Assembly: GCA_021737115.1 (NCBI GenBank)
Contig: JAIPER010000021.1
Span: 1-17,890 of the forward strand
Reading direction: 5' to 3'
Origin: Desulfohalobiaceae bacterium
GTDB taxonomy: Bacteria; Desulfobacterota; Desulfovibrionia; Desulfovibrionales; Desulfothermaceae
Length of the DNA: 17,890 nucleotides
The notes beneath the pieces are model-generated. The model worked only from the letters and a program-made list of their open reading frames with translations, made no database searches and was not told the DNA's origin. How positions within the stretch are numbered: the first letter of the stretch is position 1; every line of letters starts with the position of its first letter. Position numbers and translations under genes: made by a program. Shown here in pieces: positions 7,737-15,878 of this stretch.

Positions 7737-8674
7737 CAGAACTTGTCTCGGTTCTCCTCCCAACTTATAATGACTCGTTTGAGTCTTTGAAAAAGAGCAT
7801 AAACAGTATACTTGGACAGACATATAGAAACTTAGAACTTTTAGCTATTGATGATGGGAGTTTGCAACCCTTTTCCGGCATTGACAAAATTGAAAATGAT
7901 TCGAGAATTACCTGGATATATAATGCGAGTAATTGTGGCGTAGCATTTTCTCGAAATATAGCTGGTAAGCATGCTCAGGGAGAATACCTTTCTTTTCTTG
8001 ACGCTGGTGATTGGTGGGATCCTAAAAAACTTGAAAAGCAACTTGATTTGTTTAAGAAAAGTCCAGACAAGCTTGCTTTGGTCTTTTGCGGTGCACGTTT
8101 TTATCCCCAAGGCTCTGTTCCTTATGTCATTAAACCTCATCGGCATACTGACTGGGTCAAGGCTCTGTTGATCAGTCAGCCAATTGTGGGCTCAACTTCA
8201 GCCGTGCTGCTTCAGAAGGACATTTTTGAAAAGCTGGGGGGATTCTACGAACAAAATGATATTGCCGAAGACCGGGATCTTTGGCTCAGGATCGCAAAAA
8301 TCCGGGAAATAGATTTTGTTTCAGAACCCCTGACCAACATTGTCATTGATTACGAAACAGGGCAGAGTCGCAGCAGTGATCCTGAAAAAAAACTTTTTTC
8401 TTATAAAAGATTCCTTGAACTCCATGAATCAGAACTCAAAACCAGAGGGTTAAAGGATCAAGCCATTGCTTCCTATCACGTTGCCATAGCCCAACGATTT
8501 TTCTTGAAAAATGAAATCAAGAAAGGAATACAAGAAACTTTTCGGTCTTTGAGACATTTTTTCATCTTTCGTGCTGTGCTTCGCTGTCTTATAGCTCTTT
8601 TAGCCTTATTGACGGGGATTCCCTATCGGCGATGGATTCTTTTTTTCCGTAGCCGGATTCTACATAGAGAATAA
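7733..8674 (+). CDS. Family 2 glycosyltransferase with C-terminal membrane-associated segment
   Basis: Adds a sugar to the growing lipid-linked glycan. The GT-A fold is shown by VSVLLPTYND (5-14), the nucleotide-binding ELLAIDDGS (35-43), DAGDWWDP (90-97) in the place of the DxD motif, and EDRDLW (179-184) as the catalytic-base region. The C-terminus (about 277-306) is hydrophobic and basic, probably membrane-bound. A TTG at 7721 would add four residues, but the ATG at 7733 forms ATGA with the previous stop and places the protein start directly before the first beta strand as is usual for GT2, so I chose it (313 residues). Donor and acceptor sugars are unknown. Confidence 0.86.
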   Translation: MTELVSVLLPTYNDSFESLKKSINSILGQTYRNLELLAIDDGSLQPFSGIDKIENDSRITWIYNASNCGVAFSRNIAGKHAQGEYLSFLDAGDWWDPKKLEKQLDLFKKSPDKLALVFCGARFYPQGSVPYVIKPHRHTDWVKALLISQPIVGSTSAVLLQKDIFEKLGGFYEQNDIAEDRDLWLRIAKIREIDFVSEPLTNIVIDYETGQSRSSDPEKKLFSYKRFLELHESELKTRGLKDQAIASYHVAIAQRFFLKNEIKKGIQETFRSLRHFFIFRAVLRCLIALLALLTGIPYRRWILFFRSRILHRE

Positions 8675-8685
8675 AAGAAGTCGAA

Positions 8686-9654
8686 ATGGAATCATCTCAT
8701 ATAATGCACAGCTATATCGTTCCCTGTTACAATGAAGCCAAGACCATCGCCTTGTGTCTTGATTCAATCAAAACGGCCATAGATGAAACCGGACAGCTTT
8801 CGGAAATCATCGTCGTTGACTGTGGATCAACAGATGGTTCCTTAGAGATCATTCAGGATTACAATGTGACCATAGGCCACATCCCGGCCGAGTCGAGAAG
8901 TTACTCCAAGGCTGTGAATCTAGGATTTTCCATGGCCCAGGGAACATATGTTCAAATTGTGGACAGTGACTGCGCTTTAGTCCAGGGATGGATGAACCAG
9001 GCGCTTCGTTCGCTTGAAAACAACCCTGGTTTATCTGCAGTCGCCGGGACATGGGTAGGCAATTATCAAGGTTCTTCGATAATCAGGCATCGGGTGGAAC
9101 GAACCACAAGATCCCGGTCCCCTTTTTTTCAAGCCCTGGGCGGGCCATACCTCTTTGTGAGAGACATCGTTCTTCATTACCCAATGGACGAAACCCTGGA
9201 GGGAAGTGCCGATGTAGACCAGATAATTCGCCTCAAATGTGCCGGCAAAGAAACGGCCAGACTCTTCATTCCAATGCTTGTGCAACTCAAGCCGGAAGAC
9301 ACCAATTTTTCGAAACAGATCAGGACTTCTTTCATTCGCCATGGGGTCGGCTCCGGTAGAGGATATCGAAAATCCTGGGGCCGATCCTTACGCTGCCTGG
9401 CCTGGTACCATTTTGCTAAAAAATATCACCTCTTTTTTACCTGCACATTTCTTCTGCTCATTGGGAGCCTTTCCTGCCTTTTGGTTGGAGCTTTTTCTTT
9501 AGCTCTGAGTTTATTCATCCTGGTTATCGGCCTGTATGCACTGACTCTGACTGCTTTGTATTATCAAAGCAAATCCTGCATCATGGCATTGCAGACGCTT
9601 ATCCTGAAGTTGGTATCTGCCCTGGGCTTTTGTTGGGGCCTGATGAAAAGATAA
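8686..9654 (+). CDS. Family 2 glycosyltransferase with two C-terminal membrane helices
   Basis: Second GT2 of the operon. YIVPCYNEA (10-18), IIVVDCGSTDGS (41-52) and a clear DSD metal-binding motif (93-95) define the catalytic domain; RLKCAGKE around 222-229 follows the usual acceptor-side region. The C-terminal part carries two long hydrophobic stretches (about 245-290) that would anchor it in the cytoplasmic membrane. It starts 11 bases after the previous gene with an AAAAGAAG purine run before the ATG; an in-frame ATG six codons later is an alternative. Composition is back near the operon average. Specific sugar transferred cannot be deduced. Confidence 0.85.
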   Translation: MESSHIMHSYIVPCYNEAKTIALCLDSIKTAIDETGQLSEIIVVDCGSTDGSLEIIQDYNVTIGHIPAESRSYSKAVNLGFSMAQGTYVQIVDSDCALVQGWMNQALRSLENNPGLSAVAGTWVGNYQGSSIIRHRVERTTRSRSPFFQALGGPYLFVRDIVLHYPMDETLEGSADVDQIIRLKCAGKETARLFIPMLVQLKPEDTNFSKQIRTSFIRHGVGSGRGYRKSWGRSLRCLAWYHFAKKYHLFFTCTFLLLIGSLSCLLVGAFSLALSLFILVIGLYALTLTALYYQSKSCIMALQTLILKLVSALGFCWGLMKR

Positions 9655-9698
9655 ATGCAAATGGAAAAATATTCACAAGTTCAAAAGGTTGCAATCTG

Positions 9699-9715
9699 AA
9701 TACTCTAACAGTATT
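9699..9715 (+). repeat. Short inverted repeat in a 74-base intra-operon gap
   Basis: AATACT (9699-9704) and AGTATT (9710-9715) are perfect complements around a 5-base loop. The stem is AT-rich and there is no T run, so it is unlikely to be a terminator; it may be chance or an RNA-stability stem. Confidence 0.3.
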
Positions 9716-9728
9716 ATCCTGAAAGTCC

Positions 9729-10883
9729 ATGAACATATTTATTGTTTTATTCTGGTTAGTTGCCTTACTTGTTGTCTTTGCATGGGTTCTGTATCCCTTT
9801 ATCATGTCAGGCCTTGCCCATCTGTCCAAGCCGTATCAGCCGATAAAATCTGATGGGTTCAGACAAGATACGTTCCTCCCCGGAATCTCTGTGATTTTGC
9901 CGGTCTTTAACGGGGCAACGGAAGTACAAGAAAAGCTTTATGATCTTCTTGCCCAGGAATTTCCGTCAGATCATATGGAAATCATCGTGGTTTCTGATGG
10001 CTCCACGGACAACACCGTAGAACTGGCAAAAAGCCTCCAGGATAACAGAATCCGTGTCTTTGAACTCCCAGGCAATCAGGGCAAGAGTCTGGCCCAGAAT
10101 TTCGGAGTGGCCCAGGCCAAGTACCCCATTTTGTTCTTTACGGATCTTGATTCGCGCCTGGCCCCGGACTGTCTCAGGGAAGTCATGCCGTATTTTGAAG
10201 ATCCGCGTGTTGGGTGTGTAGGGACGAATGTTATGTTCTGGAAACCGGACTGGGATAATTCCGGGGTCCAATCCACCTATGGACGCTTTGAAAACCTGAT
10301 TCGGAAATCAGAATCCGCACTGGGAGTCCTGATTTCGCTGTTCGGTTCAGCTTTTGCGGTTCGCCGCTCCTGTTTCCAAACACTTGACCCTGACACCGGC
10401 GACGACTTCATCATCCCTCTTGATCTCGCCCTGAAGGGGTACAAGACCGTCTTTGCGGACAAGGCCAAAGTGTTCGATACCTGGTCTGCCAAAAGCCTCC
10501 GGGACGAAATGCGGGTCAGGAGGCGGCTCGCCAGTCGGAACCTCCTCGGCTTATGGCGAAGAAGAGAGATCTTAAACCCGAAATGCTACCCCTTACTCTC
10601 CTTCTCTCTTCTATCCCACAAAATACTGCGCTGGTTCAGCCCGTTTTTTCTGACCACAATCCTTCTTATCTCTTTCATTCTGTCCTTTGAGCACCCTGCT
10701 TATCTCCTGCTTTTTATAGCCCAGATCTTCATATACAGCCTTTGTGTTCTGGGTCTGTGTTTCCCTGCTCTGAGACAAAAAATACCTTTGCTTGGAGGAA
10801 CCTGCGCCTTTTTTATCGCCCAGTTGGGCATGGGCTGGGGACTCATTGAAGTCCTTCGCGGTTTGAGAATTCATTCTTATTGA
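9729..10883 (+). CDS. Membrane-anchored family 2 glycosyltransferase
   Basis: Third GT2, with a different layout: an N-terminal membrane helix (about 4-26), a cytoplasmic GT-A domain and two or three C-terminal helices (about 300-375), like processive or polyprenyl-linked GT2 enzymes. Visible motifs are ISVILPVFNG (53-62), IIVVSDGSTDNT (85-96), TDLDS (138-142) as DxD, DDF with PLDLALKGY (225-238) in the catalytic-base position, and RRRLASR (264-270) in the place of the QxxRW motif of synthase-type enzymes. The gap before it is 74 bases, the only one of this size between the flippase and the end of the operon. It lies 16 bases before the phosphoglycosyltransferase gene. Could be a single-addition or chain-extending enzyme; sequence alone does not decide. 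Confidence 0.85.
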   Translation: MNIFIVLFWLVALLVVFAWVLYPFIMSGLAHLSKPYQPIKSDGFRQDTFLPGISVILPVFNGATEVQEKLYDLLAQEFPSDHMEIIVVSDGSTDNTVELAKSLQDNRIRVFELPGNQGKSLAQNFGVAQAKYPILFFTDLDSRLAPDCLREVMPYFEDPRVGCVGTNVMFWKPDWDNSGVQSTYGRFENLIRKSESALGVLISLFGSAFAVRRSCFQTLDPDTGDDFIIPLDLALKGYKTVFADKAKVFDTWSAKSLRDEMRVRRRLASRNLLGLWRRREILNPKCYPLLSFSLLSHKILRWFSPFFLTTILLISFILSFEHPAYLLLFIAQIFIYSLCVLGLCFPALRQKIPLLGGTCAFFIAQLGMGWGLIEVLRGLRIHSY

Positions 10884-10899
10884 AACAGACTGGACAACC

Positions 10900-12309
10900 A
10901 TGTTTCAACAGCTTTCCCATAGAAATGAAGATCTTTTGCTGACCCTGGGGGTCCATTTACTGGACACTCTGGTAGTCATCTGCCTGATACCGATTCTGTC
11001 CATACTCTATGCTGTGCCTTGGCGGCCGTCGTACACCAATCTCTGCATTTTTGTCTTTTGTCTCTCCAATATCCTGCTCTATGCCGTCCGTATGTATCAA
11101 CCCTGGCGCGGGCAGAATATAACCGAAGAGCTCAGCAACATCCTCAAGACCTGGGCCGTCCTTCTAGGCTTCGTCTTCCTGGCCCTGTTCGTGACCAAGA
11201 CCTCGTACAACTTTTCCCGCCGTATCCTTTTGACCTGGGGCGTCATTGGACCCGGCGCCCTCTACCTGGTTCACGTCCTGGTCCGATACTGGCTTCGTTT
11301 CGTACAACACCGCGGAGTCTTTATCAAAAATGCGGTCATAGTCGGGGCCGGTGAATTGGGGCGTTCCCTGGAGAGCTATCTGGAACAGATTCCCTGGTCG
11401 GGTATCCGTCTCCAGGGATATTTCGATGATTCGAAGGCAGGCACAAAGCTGCATGCTTCATCGAAGCCGCTGCTCGGACGAATCAATGATCTGAAGACTT
11501 ACCTGGCCATGCATCCGGTTGACTATGTCTTCATCGCCCTGCCCTTTCGGGCCCAGGCGAGGATCAACCAGGTCCTGTCTACTATCAGGACCTCCGGGGC
11601 CCACATCCTGCTCATACCCGACCTGTCTGCCTTCAGGATGTACAATGCGGAACTCCAGACCTTAGGGGACATGGTCCTGGTCAACTTCAATCCGGACCAG
11701 ACCCTGAAACGCATTTTCGATCTCCTGTTTTCAGCCCTCACCCTGATCGTTTTTTCGCCATTGTTTGCCATGATCGCCCTCTTGATCAAGTTAGAGGACA
11801 GGGGACCGATTTTCTTTCGCCACAAGCGGGTGACCATGGCCGGAAGGACTTTTCAGTGCCTGAAGTTTCGCACCATGCAAGTGGACGCAGAAGCCAGGCT
11901 CCGGGAAATCGTGGAGAATGATCCGGCCTCCAGGCAGGAGTGGAACAAACATTTCAAGCTGAAGAACGATCCGCGCGTGACCCGGATCGGCAAAATTCTG
12001 CGTCGGACGAGTCTGGATGAGCTCCCGCAGTTTTTCAACGTCTTGAAAGGCGAGATGAGCGTGGTAGGGGTCAGACCCATTGTCGAAAAAGAGATGGCTG
12101 AATACTATCAAGAGCAGGGGGGGCTCTATTGTTCGATAAAACCTGGGATAACAGGTGCATGGCAGGTAGATAAACGAAGCGACGTTGAAAACTACGCTGA
12201 ACGGATCCGGTTGGACACCATGTATATCTTAAACAGGAACCTGCTGTTCGATCTTCGGATCATATGCAAGACAATCGTTAAGATCCTGACCGGAAAAGGG
12301 GCCTACTGA
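10900..12309 (+). CDS. Polyprenyl-phosphate phosphoglycosyltransferase (WbaP/WcaJ family, initiating enzyme)
   Basis: Starts glycan assembly by moving a sugar-1-phosphate from a nucleotide sugar to undecaprenyl phosphate. The 469-residue protein has the full long-form layout: four N-terminal membrane helices (about 12-130), a Rossmann-like middle domain with VGAGELG (148-154), then the bacterial sugar transferase domain from about 268. In that domain the re-entrant helix KRIFDLLFSALTLIVFSPLF (270-289), LKFRTM (321-326), the catalytic Asp-Glu dyad in SLDELPQFFN (D373/E374), MSVVGVRPI (386-394) and PGITGAWQV (415-423) are all present. The usual VGPRP reads VGVRP. It is the last gene of the operon and converges with marR. 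The first sugar (glucose, galactose or another hexose) is not predictable. Confidence 0.92.
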   Translation: MFQQLSHRNEDLLLTLGVHLLDTLVVICLIPILSILYAVPWRPSYTNLCIFVFCLSNILLYAVRMYQPWRGQNITEELSNILKTWAVLLGFVFLALFVTKTSYNFSRRILLTWGVIGPGALYLVHVLVRYWLRFVQHRGVFIKNAVIVGAGELGRSLESYLEQIPWSGIRLQGYFDDSKAGTKLHASSKPLLGRINDLKTYLAMHPVDYVFIALPFRAQARINQVLSTIRTSGAHILLIPDLSAFRMYNAELQTLGDMVLVNFNPDQTLKRIFDLLFSALTLIVFSPLFAMIALLIKLEDRGPIFFRHKRVTMAGRTFQCLKFRTMQVDAEARLREIVENDPASRQEWNKHFKLKNDPRVTRIGKILRRTSLDELPQFFNVLKGEMSVVGVRPIVEKEMAEYYQEQGGLYCSIKPGITGAWQVDKRSDVENYAERIRLDTMYILNRNLLFDLRIICKTIVKILTGKGAY

Positions 12310-12310
12310 T

Positions 12311-12357
12311 ATCCAGGCTGCCTGGCCGAAGCGTCGGGCCGGCGTAGCAAACTGGAT
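12311..12357. terminator. Nested stem structure between convergent genes
   Basis: In the 49-base gap between the convergent phosphoglycosyltransferase and marR genes, ATCCAG (12311-12316) pairs with CTGGAT (12352-12357), enclosing an inner hairpin in which GG-CCGA (12324-12329) pairs with TCGG-CC (12334-12340, one bulged G) around an AGCG loop. No T run follows on either strand, so it is only a candidate bidirectional terminator; the location is the main argument. Confidence 0.35.
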
Positions 12358-12358
12358 G

Positions 12359-12820
12359 CTATTCATCATTGAACCTTACAATATTCTCCAAAAAACGCTC
12401 CTGTATTCTCTGGAGTTGCATGACCTCGCTTTCTGAAACCCCGCGAAACACCCTGGCGCAGAAATCTTCCACCACCGCATTCACCGGTCTCTCGAGCTCC
12501 CTGCCCTTTTCTGACAAATAGAGGTAGGCCCGCCGCTTATCTTGAGGATCCCTCTGCCGCCTGACCAACCCTTTCTTGAGCAAGAGGTTGATGATCCTGG
12601 AAATCGTATGCTTGTCCCGTCCGGTCTTTTCTGCGATTTCAGTAGAATACAGGCCTTCTTTTTCCCAGAGGCAGCTTAGGACCGACCACTGTTCCGGGGT
12701 GATCTCCAGCCCCCGGGCATGCAGGACTCTGTAGAGGGCGGTCTTCATGCGCATCGAGGTCCGCAGAAAACGGTAGAAGTTGGATGTCTCCAGAACTGCT
12801 TCCTTTGCAACCCTATTCAT
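12359..12820 (-). CDS. MarR-family transcriptional regulator
   Basis: Winged-helix DNA-binding protein that would bind a palindromic operator as a dimer. In the middle lies the helix-turn-helix STEIAEKTGRDKHTISRIIN followed by the wing with RDPQDKRRAYLYLSEKG, the MarR hallmark D-x-R-x-x-x-x-L. Length (153) is typical. GTG at 12823 is possible, but GGAGG (12826-12830 on this strand) is five bases from the ATG at 12820 and only two from the GTG, so the ATG is preferred. It is the last of the - strand genes, 60 bases after the radical SAM gene, and may be co-transcribed with it. Being convergent to the glycan operon it shares no promoter with it, so I see no basis for assigning that operon as its target. 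Ligand unknown. Confidence 0.88.
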   Translation of the reverse strand: MNRVAKEAVLETSNFYRFLRTSMRMKTALYRVLHARGLEITPEQWSVLSCLWEKEGLYSTEIAEKTGRDKHTISRIINLLLKKGLVRRQRDPQDKRRAYLYLSEKGRELERPVNAVVEDFCARVFRGVSESEVMQLQRIQERFLENIVRFNDE

Positions 12821-12825
12821 CACGA

Positions 12826-12830
12826 CCTCC
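12826..12830 (-). promoter_or_regulatory. Shine-Dalgarno site of marR
   Basis: GGAGG on the - strand, five bases from ATG 12820. It decides for the ATG over the overlapping GTG one codon upstream. Confidence 0.6.
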
Positions 12831-12880
12831 AGCTATGGTTCGGCTGATAAAAACCTGCCTCTCTGGACCGTTCTATAAAA

Positions 12881-14314
12881 CTATCCAGCGCCGACAATTT
12901 TTTTCCAGTAGGTTCGTTCCTGCCAGGTGAAGCCGCCCTTGTAACAGGGCCAGATGGAATTGTTCTGAAAAAGCGGCTCTTCTTCCAGAGGATAGGGAGA
13001 ATTTCTTTTCGCCTCTGCAAACAGACGGCTCCCGGGTATCGGTGAATAATGGGCCAGATGCGGCCGAATCCTGTATCTTTTCGCAAAGCTGATGGCCTGA
13101 ACCACTTCCCTTTGGTCCTGGCCCGGGAGCCCGAAGAGGATGTAAGCCCCTATCTGTTCGGGTCTGAACCCGACTGCCAACAGATTCCGGATCCCCTGAT
13201 CCCATTCCCGGCTGGAGAGTTTTTCGTCCGTGCGCTCACTGAAATCCGCAGTCTCCAGACCGAGGCGGATGGTGGTCAACCCGCCTTGGTGCAGCAGCTT
13301 ACAGATTTTTGGGGTGAGAAAACGAACGTGCAGAGCATTGGGGGTGTGCAGCCTGACCGGGAGGCCCACGGCGTTCAGCTCTTCAAGCAATGGCCTGAGC
13401 CAGGTTTCGGGCTTGACCAGGAGCGCGTCGTCATAGAAGGCAAAATCCCTGATCCCGCGTCCGATCTCCGGAAACAAACCATCCCTGACCTCTTCAAAAC
13501 CCCGCTGGGAAAACCCGGGATTCAGCAAATCACTGGCGCAATAGGCGCAGTGGAACGGGCAGCCCCTGGATCCAAGAATGATCGAATAATCCGGCTCGGG
13601 ATAGAGATCAAGGGCAGGTCCTGCAGAGGGTTTGCCGGAAATATCCGGAGGTGTATCCTGCAGCAATCCCCAGATCCGGCTCCAGTTTGCTTCGTCCTCC
13701 ACCGGGCCTTGTACGATCAGATCGGCCCCGGAGTTTTGCCTGGCATGTTCAAAGCAGAGGGTGGCGTAAATCCCGCCCAGGACGATGGGGACCCTGGGAT
13801 ACGTGGACCGGACCAGGTCGATGGCAGCCAGGACCCCTGGATACCAGTAAGTCATGATGGAGGTGATGAGTACAAGATCCGGGGGTGGCTTCAGTCCGGA
13901 AAGGGCTGTGGAGACCGCGTTATAGGGGAGACCGTAGCGGCTGTACTGTCTGGGGATCGACTGCAGGCAGCCCGGCTTCTCCACCTTGACCTTGGGGTAG
14001 CTGCCCGTATGGCAGCGCTGACTCCTGGGCCAGGCCGTATCCGACCACATGGGATCAAGACAGTCGAGCAGAGCCGTCCTGGCTCCGGCCTGCCTGAAGA
14101 GTTGCAGACAGGTCAACAGACCGGCCGGTCTTGACCAGAGATTAAACGCGGCAAAGTCGTAGATCCAGGGATTTATCCCTAAAATATGCGGCCGATGATC
14201 TGCGATCTGTTTGCCCGCTTCATCAGGACAGGATGTCCAGATAATCTCTGGCCACCTGGGCTTCTTCGGAATCCGGGTCGATTTCCAGGATACGTGAGAA
14301 CCACTGTTTTGCAT
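12881..14314 (-). CDS. Radical SAM protein with N-terminal B12-binding-like domain
   Basis: Iron-sulfur enzyme generating the 5'-deoxyadenosyl radical; reaction unknown. The radical SAM cluster motif is CPFHCAYC; its three Cys are 257, 261 and 264 when counted from the TTG at 14329. Before it lies a Rossmann-like cobalamin-binding-type domain beginning GINPWIYDFAAF and running to VLGGIYATL; the classical DxHxxG cobalamin motif is not seen. After it come FYDDALL, the LHTPNALHVRFL strand, TIRLGLET and FGLPGQ, as in the family of such proteins. The start is uncertain: ATG 14314 (or TTG 14329) overlaps the TPR gene by about 90 bases, while the ATG at the TPR stop is in another frame and closes after 14 codons. 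Family members start close to the GINPW strand, so 20-40 residues of the predicted N-terminus may be false. Placed after hisI, hisG and the TPR gene on the same strand. Confidence 0.8.
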   Translation of the reverse strand: MQNSGSHVSWKSTRIPKKPRWPEIIWTSCPDEAGKQIADHRPHILGINPWIYDFAAFNLWSRPAGLLTCLQLFRQAGARTALLDCLDPMWSDTAWPRSQRCHTGSYPKVKVEKPGCLQSIPRQYSRYGLPYNAVSTALSGLKPPPDLVLITSIMTYWYPGVLAAIDLVRSTYPRVPIVLGGIYATLCFEHARQNSGADLIVQGPVEDEANWSRIWGLLQDTPPDISGKPSAGPALDLYPEPDYSIILGSRGCPFHCAYCASDLLNPGFSQRGFEEVRDGLFPEIGRGIRDFAFYDDALLVKPETWLRPLLEELNAVGLPVRLHTPNALHVRFLTPKICKLLHQGGLTTIRLGLETADFSERTDEKLSSREWDQGIRNLLAVGFRPEQIGAYILFGLPGQDQREVVQAISFAKRYRIRPHLAHYSPIPGSRLFAEAKRNSPYPLEEEPLFQNNSIWPCYKGGFTWQERTYWKKIVGAG

Positions 14315-14999
14315 GTCTTTCTTGCCCAAGACGAAGGTAATTCATCGCCAGAGGCAACATAAGTTCGATATTGTTCGGATTGTTGTCTATCCCTTTTTGT
14401 AACCATTGTATCGCCTTCTGGATGTTGCCTTTGTCCAGCCAGAGTTCTGCCAGGAGGCTATAGGCCGGAGAATAACGCTTATTCTCTTCAAGCGAGAGCG
14501 CGGCGTATTTCAAGGCAAGATCGGTTCTGCCCCTTTTCATTTCCAATCTGGCCAGATTATAGGCGGGATACTCCGGGGTCAGATAGGTCGGTATATCCAA
14601 GGCCCTATTAAAGGCCTCTTCTGCCTTTTCCAAACGATCCAGGGACACCAGAACCTGCCCTAAATTGTTCCAGGCCTCCCCGTATCCCGGCTCCAGTTCA
14701 ACTGCCTGCTTGAAATGCTCTGCCGCACTCTCTGGCTCCCTGAGCTGCATCCGGGTCAGGCCCATTAAAAAATGATATTCCGGTATGTGCTTGGCCCGGT
14801 CCTGGATTCTCAAGAGCTCCTGCAAGCCCTGTCTTGGCTGCCCGTTTCTAAGATGGGACTTGGAGAGGTCCATCCTGGCCCGGACTTCCTTTCCTAAAGT
14901 AGGTTCTCTGACCTGCAGCCCGGAACAGCCGGAAGCAATCGCAACCAGCAACAGAAGAACCGAAATATAACGTAAGCTGGAATAAGGGAATGTTTTCAT
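14223..14999 (-). CDS. TPR-repeat lipoprotein (PilF/PilW-like layout)
   Basis: Predicted lipid-anchored periplasmic or outer-membrane scaffold protein. The first 25 residues form a lipoprotein signal peptide: basic start, hydrophobic core ISVLLLLVA and lipobox ASGC with C25 as the lipidated residue. The mature part is built from about six tetratricopeptide repeats; clear ones contain PEYHFLMGLTRMQLREPESA, GYGEAWNNLGQVLVSLDRLE and SPAYSLLAELWLDKGNIQKA. At 258 residues with repeats starting straight after the signal it resembles the type IV pilus lipoprotein PilF/PilW, but no pilus genes are nearby, so only the general class is supported. The ATG forms an ATGA overlap with the hisG stop, so it is translationally coupled to hisG although no link to histidine synthesis is evident. 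Confidence 0.87.
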   Translation of the reverse strand: MKTFPYSSLRYISVLLLLVAIASGCSGLQVREPTLGKEVRARMDLSKSHLRNGQPRQGLQELLRIQDRAKHIPEYHFLMGLTRMQLREPESAAEHFKQAVELEPGYGEAWNNLGQVLVSLDRLEKAEEAFNRALDIPTYLTPEYPAYNLARLEMKRGRTDLALKYAALSLEENKRYSPAYSLLAELWLDKGNIQKAIQWLQKGIDNNPNNIELMLPLAMNYLRLGQERHAKQWFSRILEIDPDSEEAQVARDYLDILS

Positions 15000-15877
15000 A
15001 TCACTTTATTCAAGGGATATTCAATGATCCCTTCCACCCCGATGGCGATGAGTTCCGGCACCAGGCCCCGAACCAGATCCTCGTCAACCACTATCTCGAT
15101 GGAGAGCCATCCGCTCTGATGCAAGCCGGCCATGGTCGGTGAAGTGATGCTGGGCAGAAGATCGAGCACTGCGTTTAAGTCGGTTTCTTTGACATTCATC
15201 TTCAGGCCGACCATTTTTTCAGCCCGGAGCGCTCCCTGGAGTAGCGTGTTCATCTGCTCGATTTTTTTCCTTTTCCAGGGGTCCTCCCAGGCCTGTTTGT
15301 TGGCAATCAAGCGGGTCGAGGTCACCAGCATCTCGGCAATGATCCGCAGGCCGTGGGCCTTGATCGTGGTTCCGGTTTCCGTGACCTCCACGATGGCATC
15401 GGCCAACCCGGAGACAACCTTGGCCTCCGTGGCCCCCCAGGAAAATTCCACATCCACCGGAATATCGGCGTTTTGAAAATACTTCCGGGTGAAGTTCTCC
15501 AGTTCCGTGGCAATCTTCTTTCCGGCCAGATCCTCGGGACGCTGATACAAAGAATCACCGGCAACCGCCAGGACCCATCTGGCAGGTCGGTTGCTTGACT
15601 TGGAGTAGACCAGTTCCGAAACCGTGACCACGTCTGCCTCGTTTTCCAAGATCCAGTCTCTTCCGGTCAAGCCGACATCCAGGGTTCCGTCCTCGATATA
15701 GACCGGCATCTCCTGAGCCCGACAGAGATTGCAGCGGATATCCGGATCATTGATGTCCGGAAAATAGTTGCGGTGATAGAGATTGATCTTCCAGCCGGAT
15801 TTGGCAAAGAGCTTGATGGTGGAATCCTGGAGTGAACCCTTGGGCACTCCCAGTTTTAAGACTGATGTTCCGGTCAT
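14996..15877 (-). CDS. hisG: ATP phosphoribosyltransferase, long form
   Basis: Catalyses the first step of histidine synthesis, ATP plus PRPP to phosphoribosyl-ATP; cytoplasmic, feedback-inhibited by histidine. The 293-residue length and the C-terminal domain after about 210 (ending VPELIAIGVEGIIEYPLNKVI region) identify the hexameric long form, which needs no HisZ. GVPKGSL (10-16), DVGLTGRDW (67-75) and the PRPP-binding signature (151-172, ADAIVEVTETGTTI within it) are present. In that signature the usual Asp is Glu164 and the last position is Ile, conservative departures from the common pattern. GGGAGG (15887-15892 on this strand) precedes the ATG by nine bases and sits inside the end of hisI, one base separating the two genes. 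Confidence 0.96.
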   Translation of the reverse strand: MTGTSVLKLGVPKGSLQDSTIKLFAKSGWKINLYHRNYFPDINDPDIRCNLCRAQEMPVYIEDGTLDVGLTGRDWILENEADVVTVSELVYSKSSNRPARWVLAVAGDSLYQRPEDLAGKKIATELENFTRKYFQNADIPVDVEFSWGATEAKVVSGLADAIVEVTETGTTIKAHGLRIIAEMLVTSTRLIANKQAWEDPWKRKKIEQMNTLLQGALRAEKMVGLKMNVKETDLNAVLDLLPSITSPTMAGLHQSGWLSIEIVVDEDLVRGLVPELIAIGVEGIIEYPLNKVI

Positions 15878-15878
15878 A

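Noticed and set aside
12359..12820. MarR protein as local regulator of the glycan operon
   Set aside because: It is convergent with that operon and 12 kb from its start; no matching operator was seen upstream of 187.
13049..14134. 361-codon open frame on the + strand
   Set aside because: Antisense shadow of the radical SAM gene, whose cluster motif and domains are clear; the translation is a low-complexity mix with no motif.
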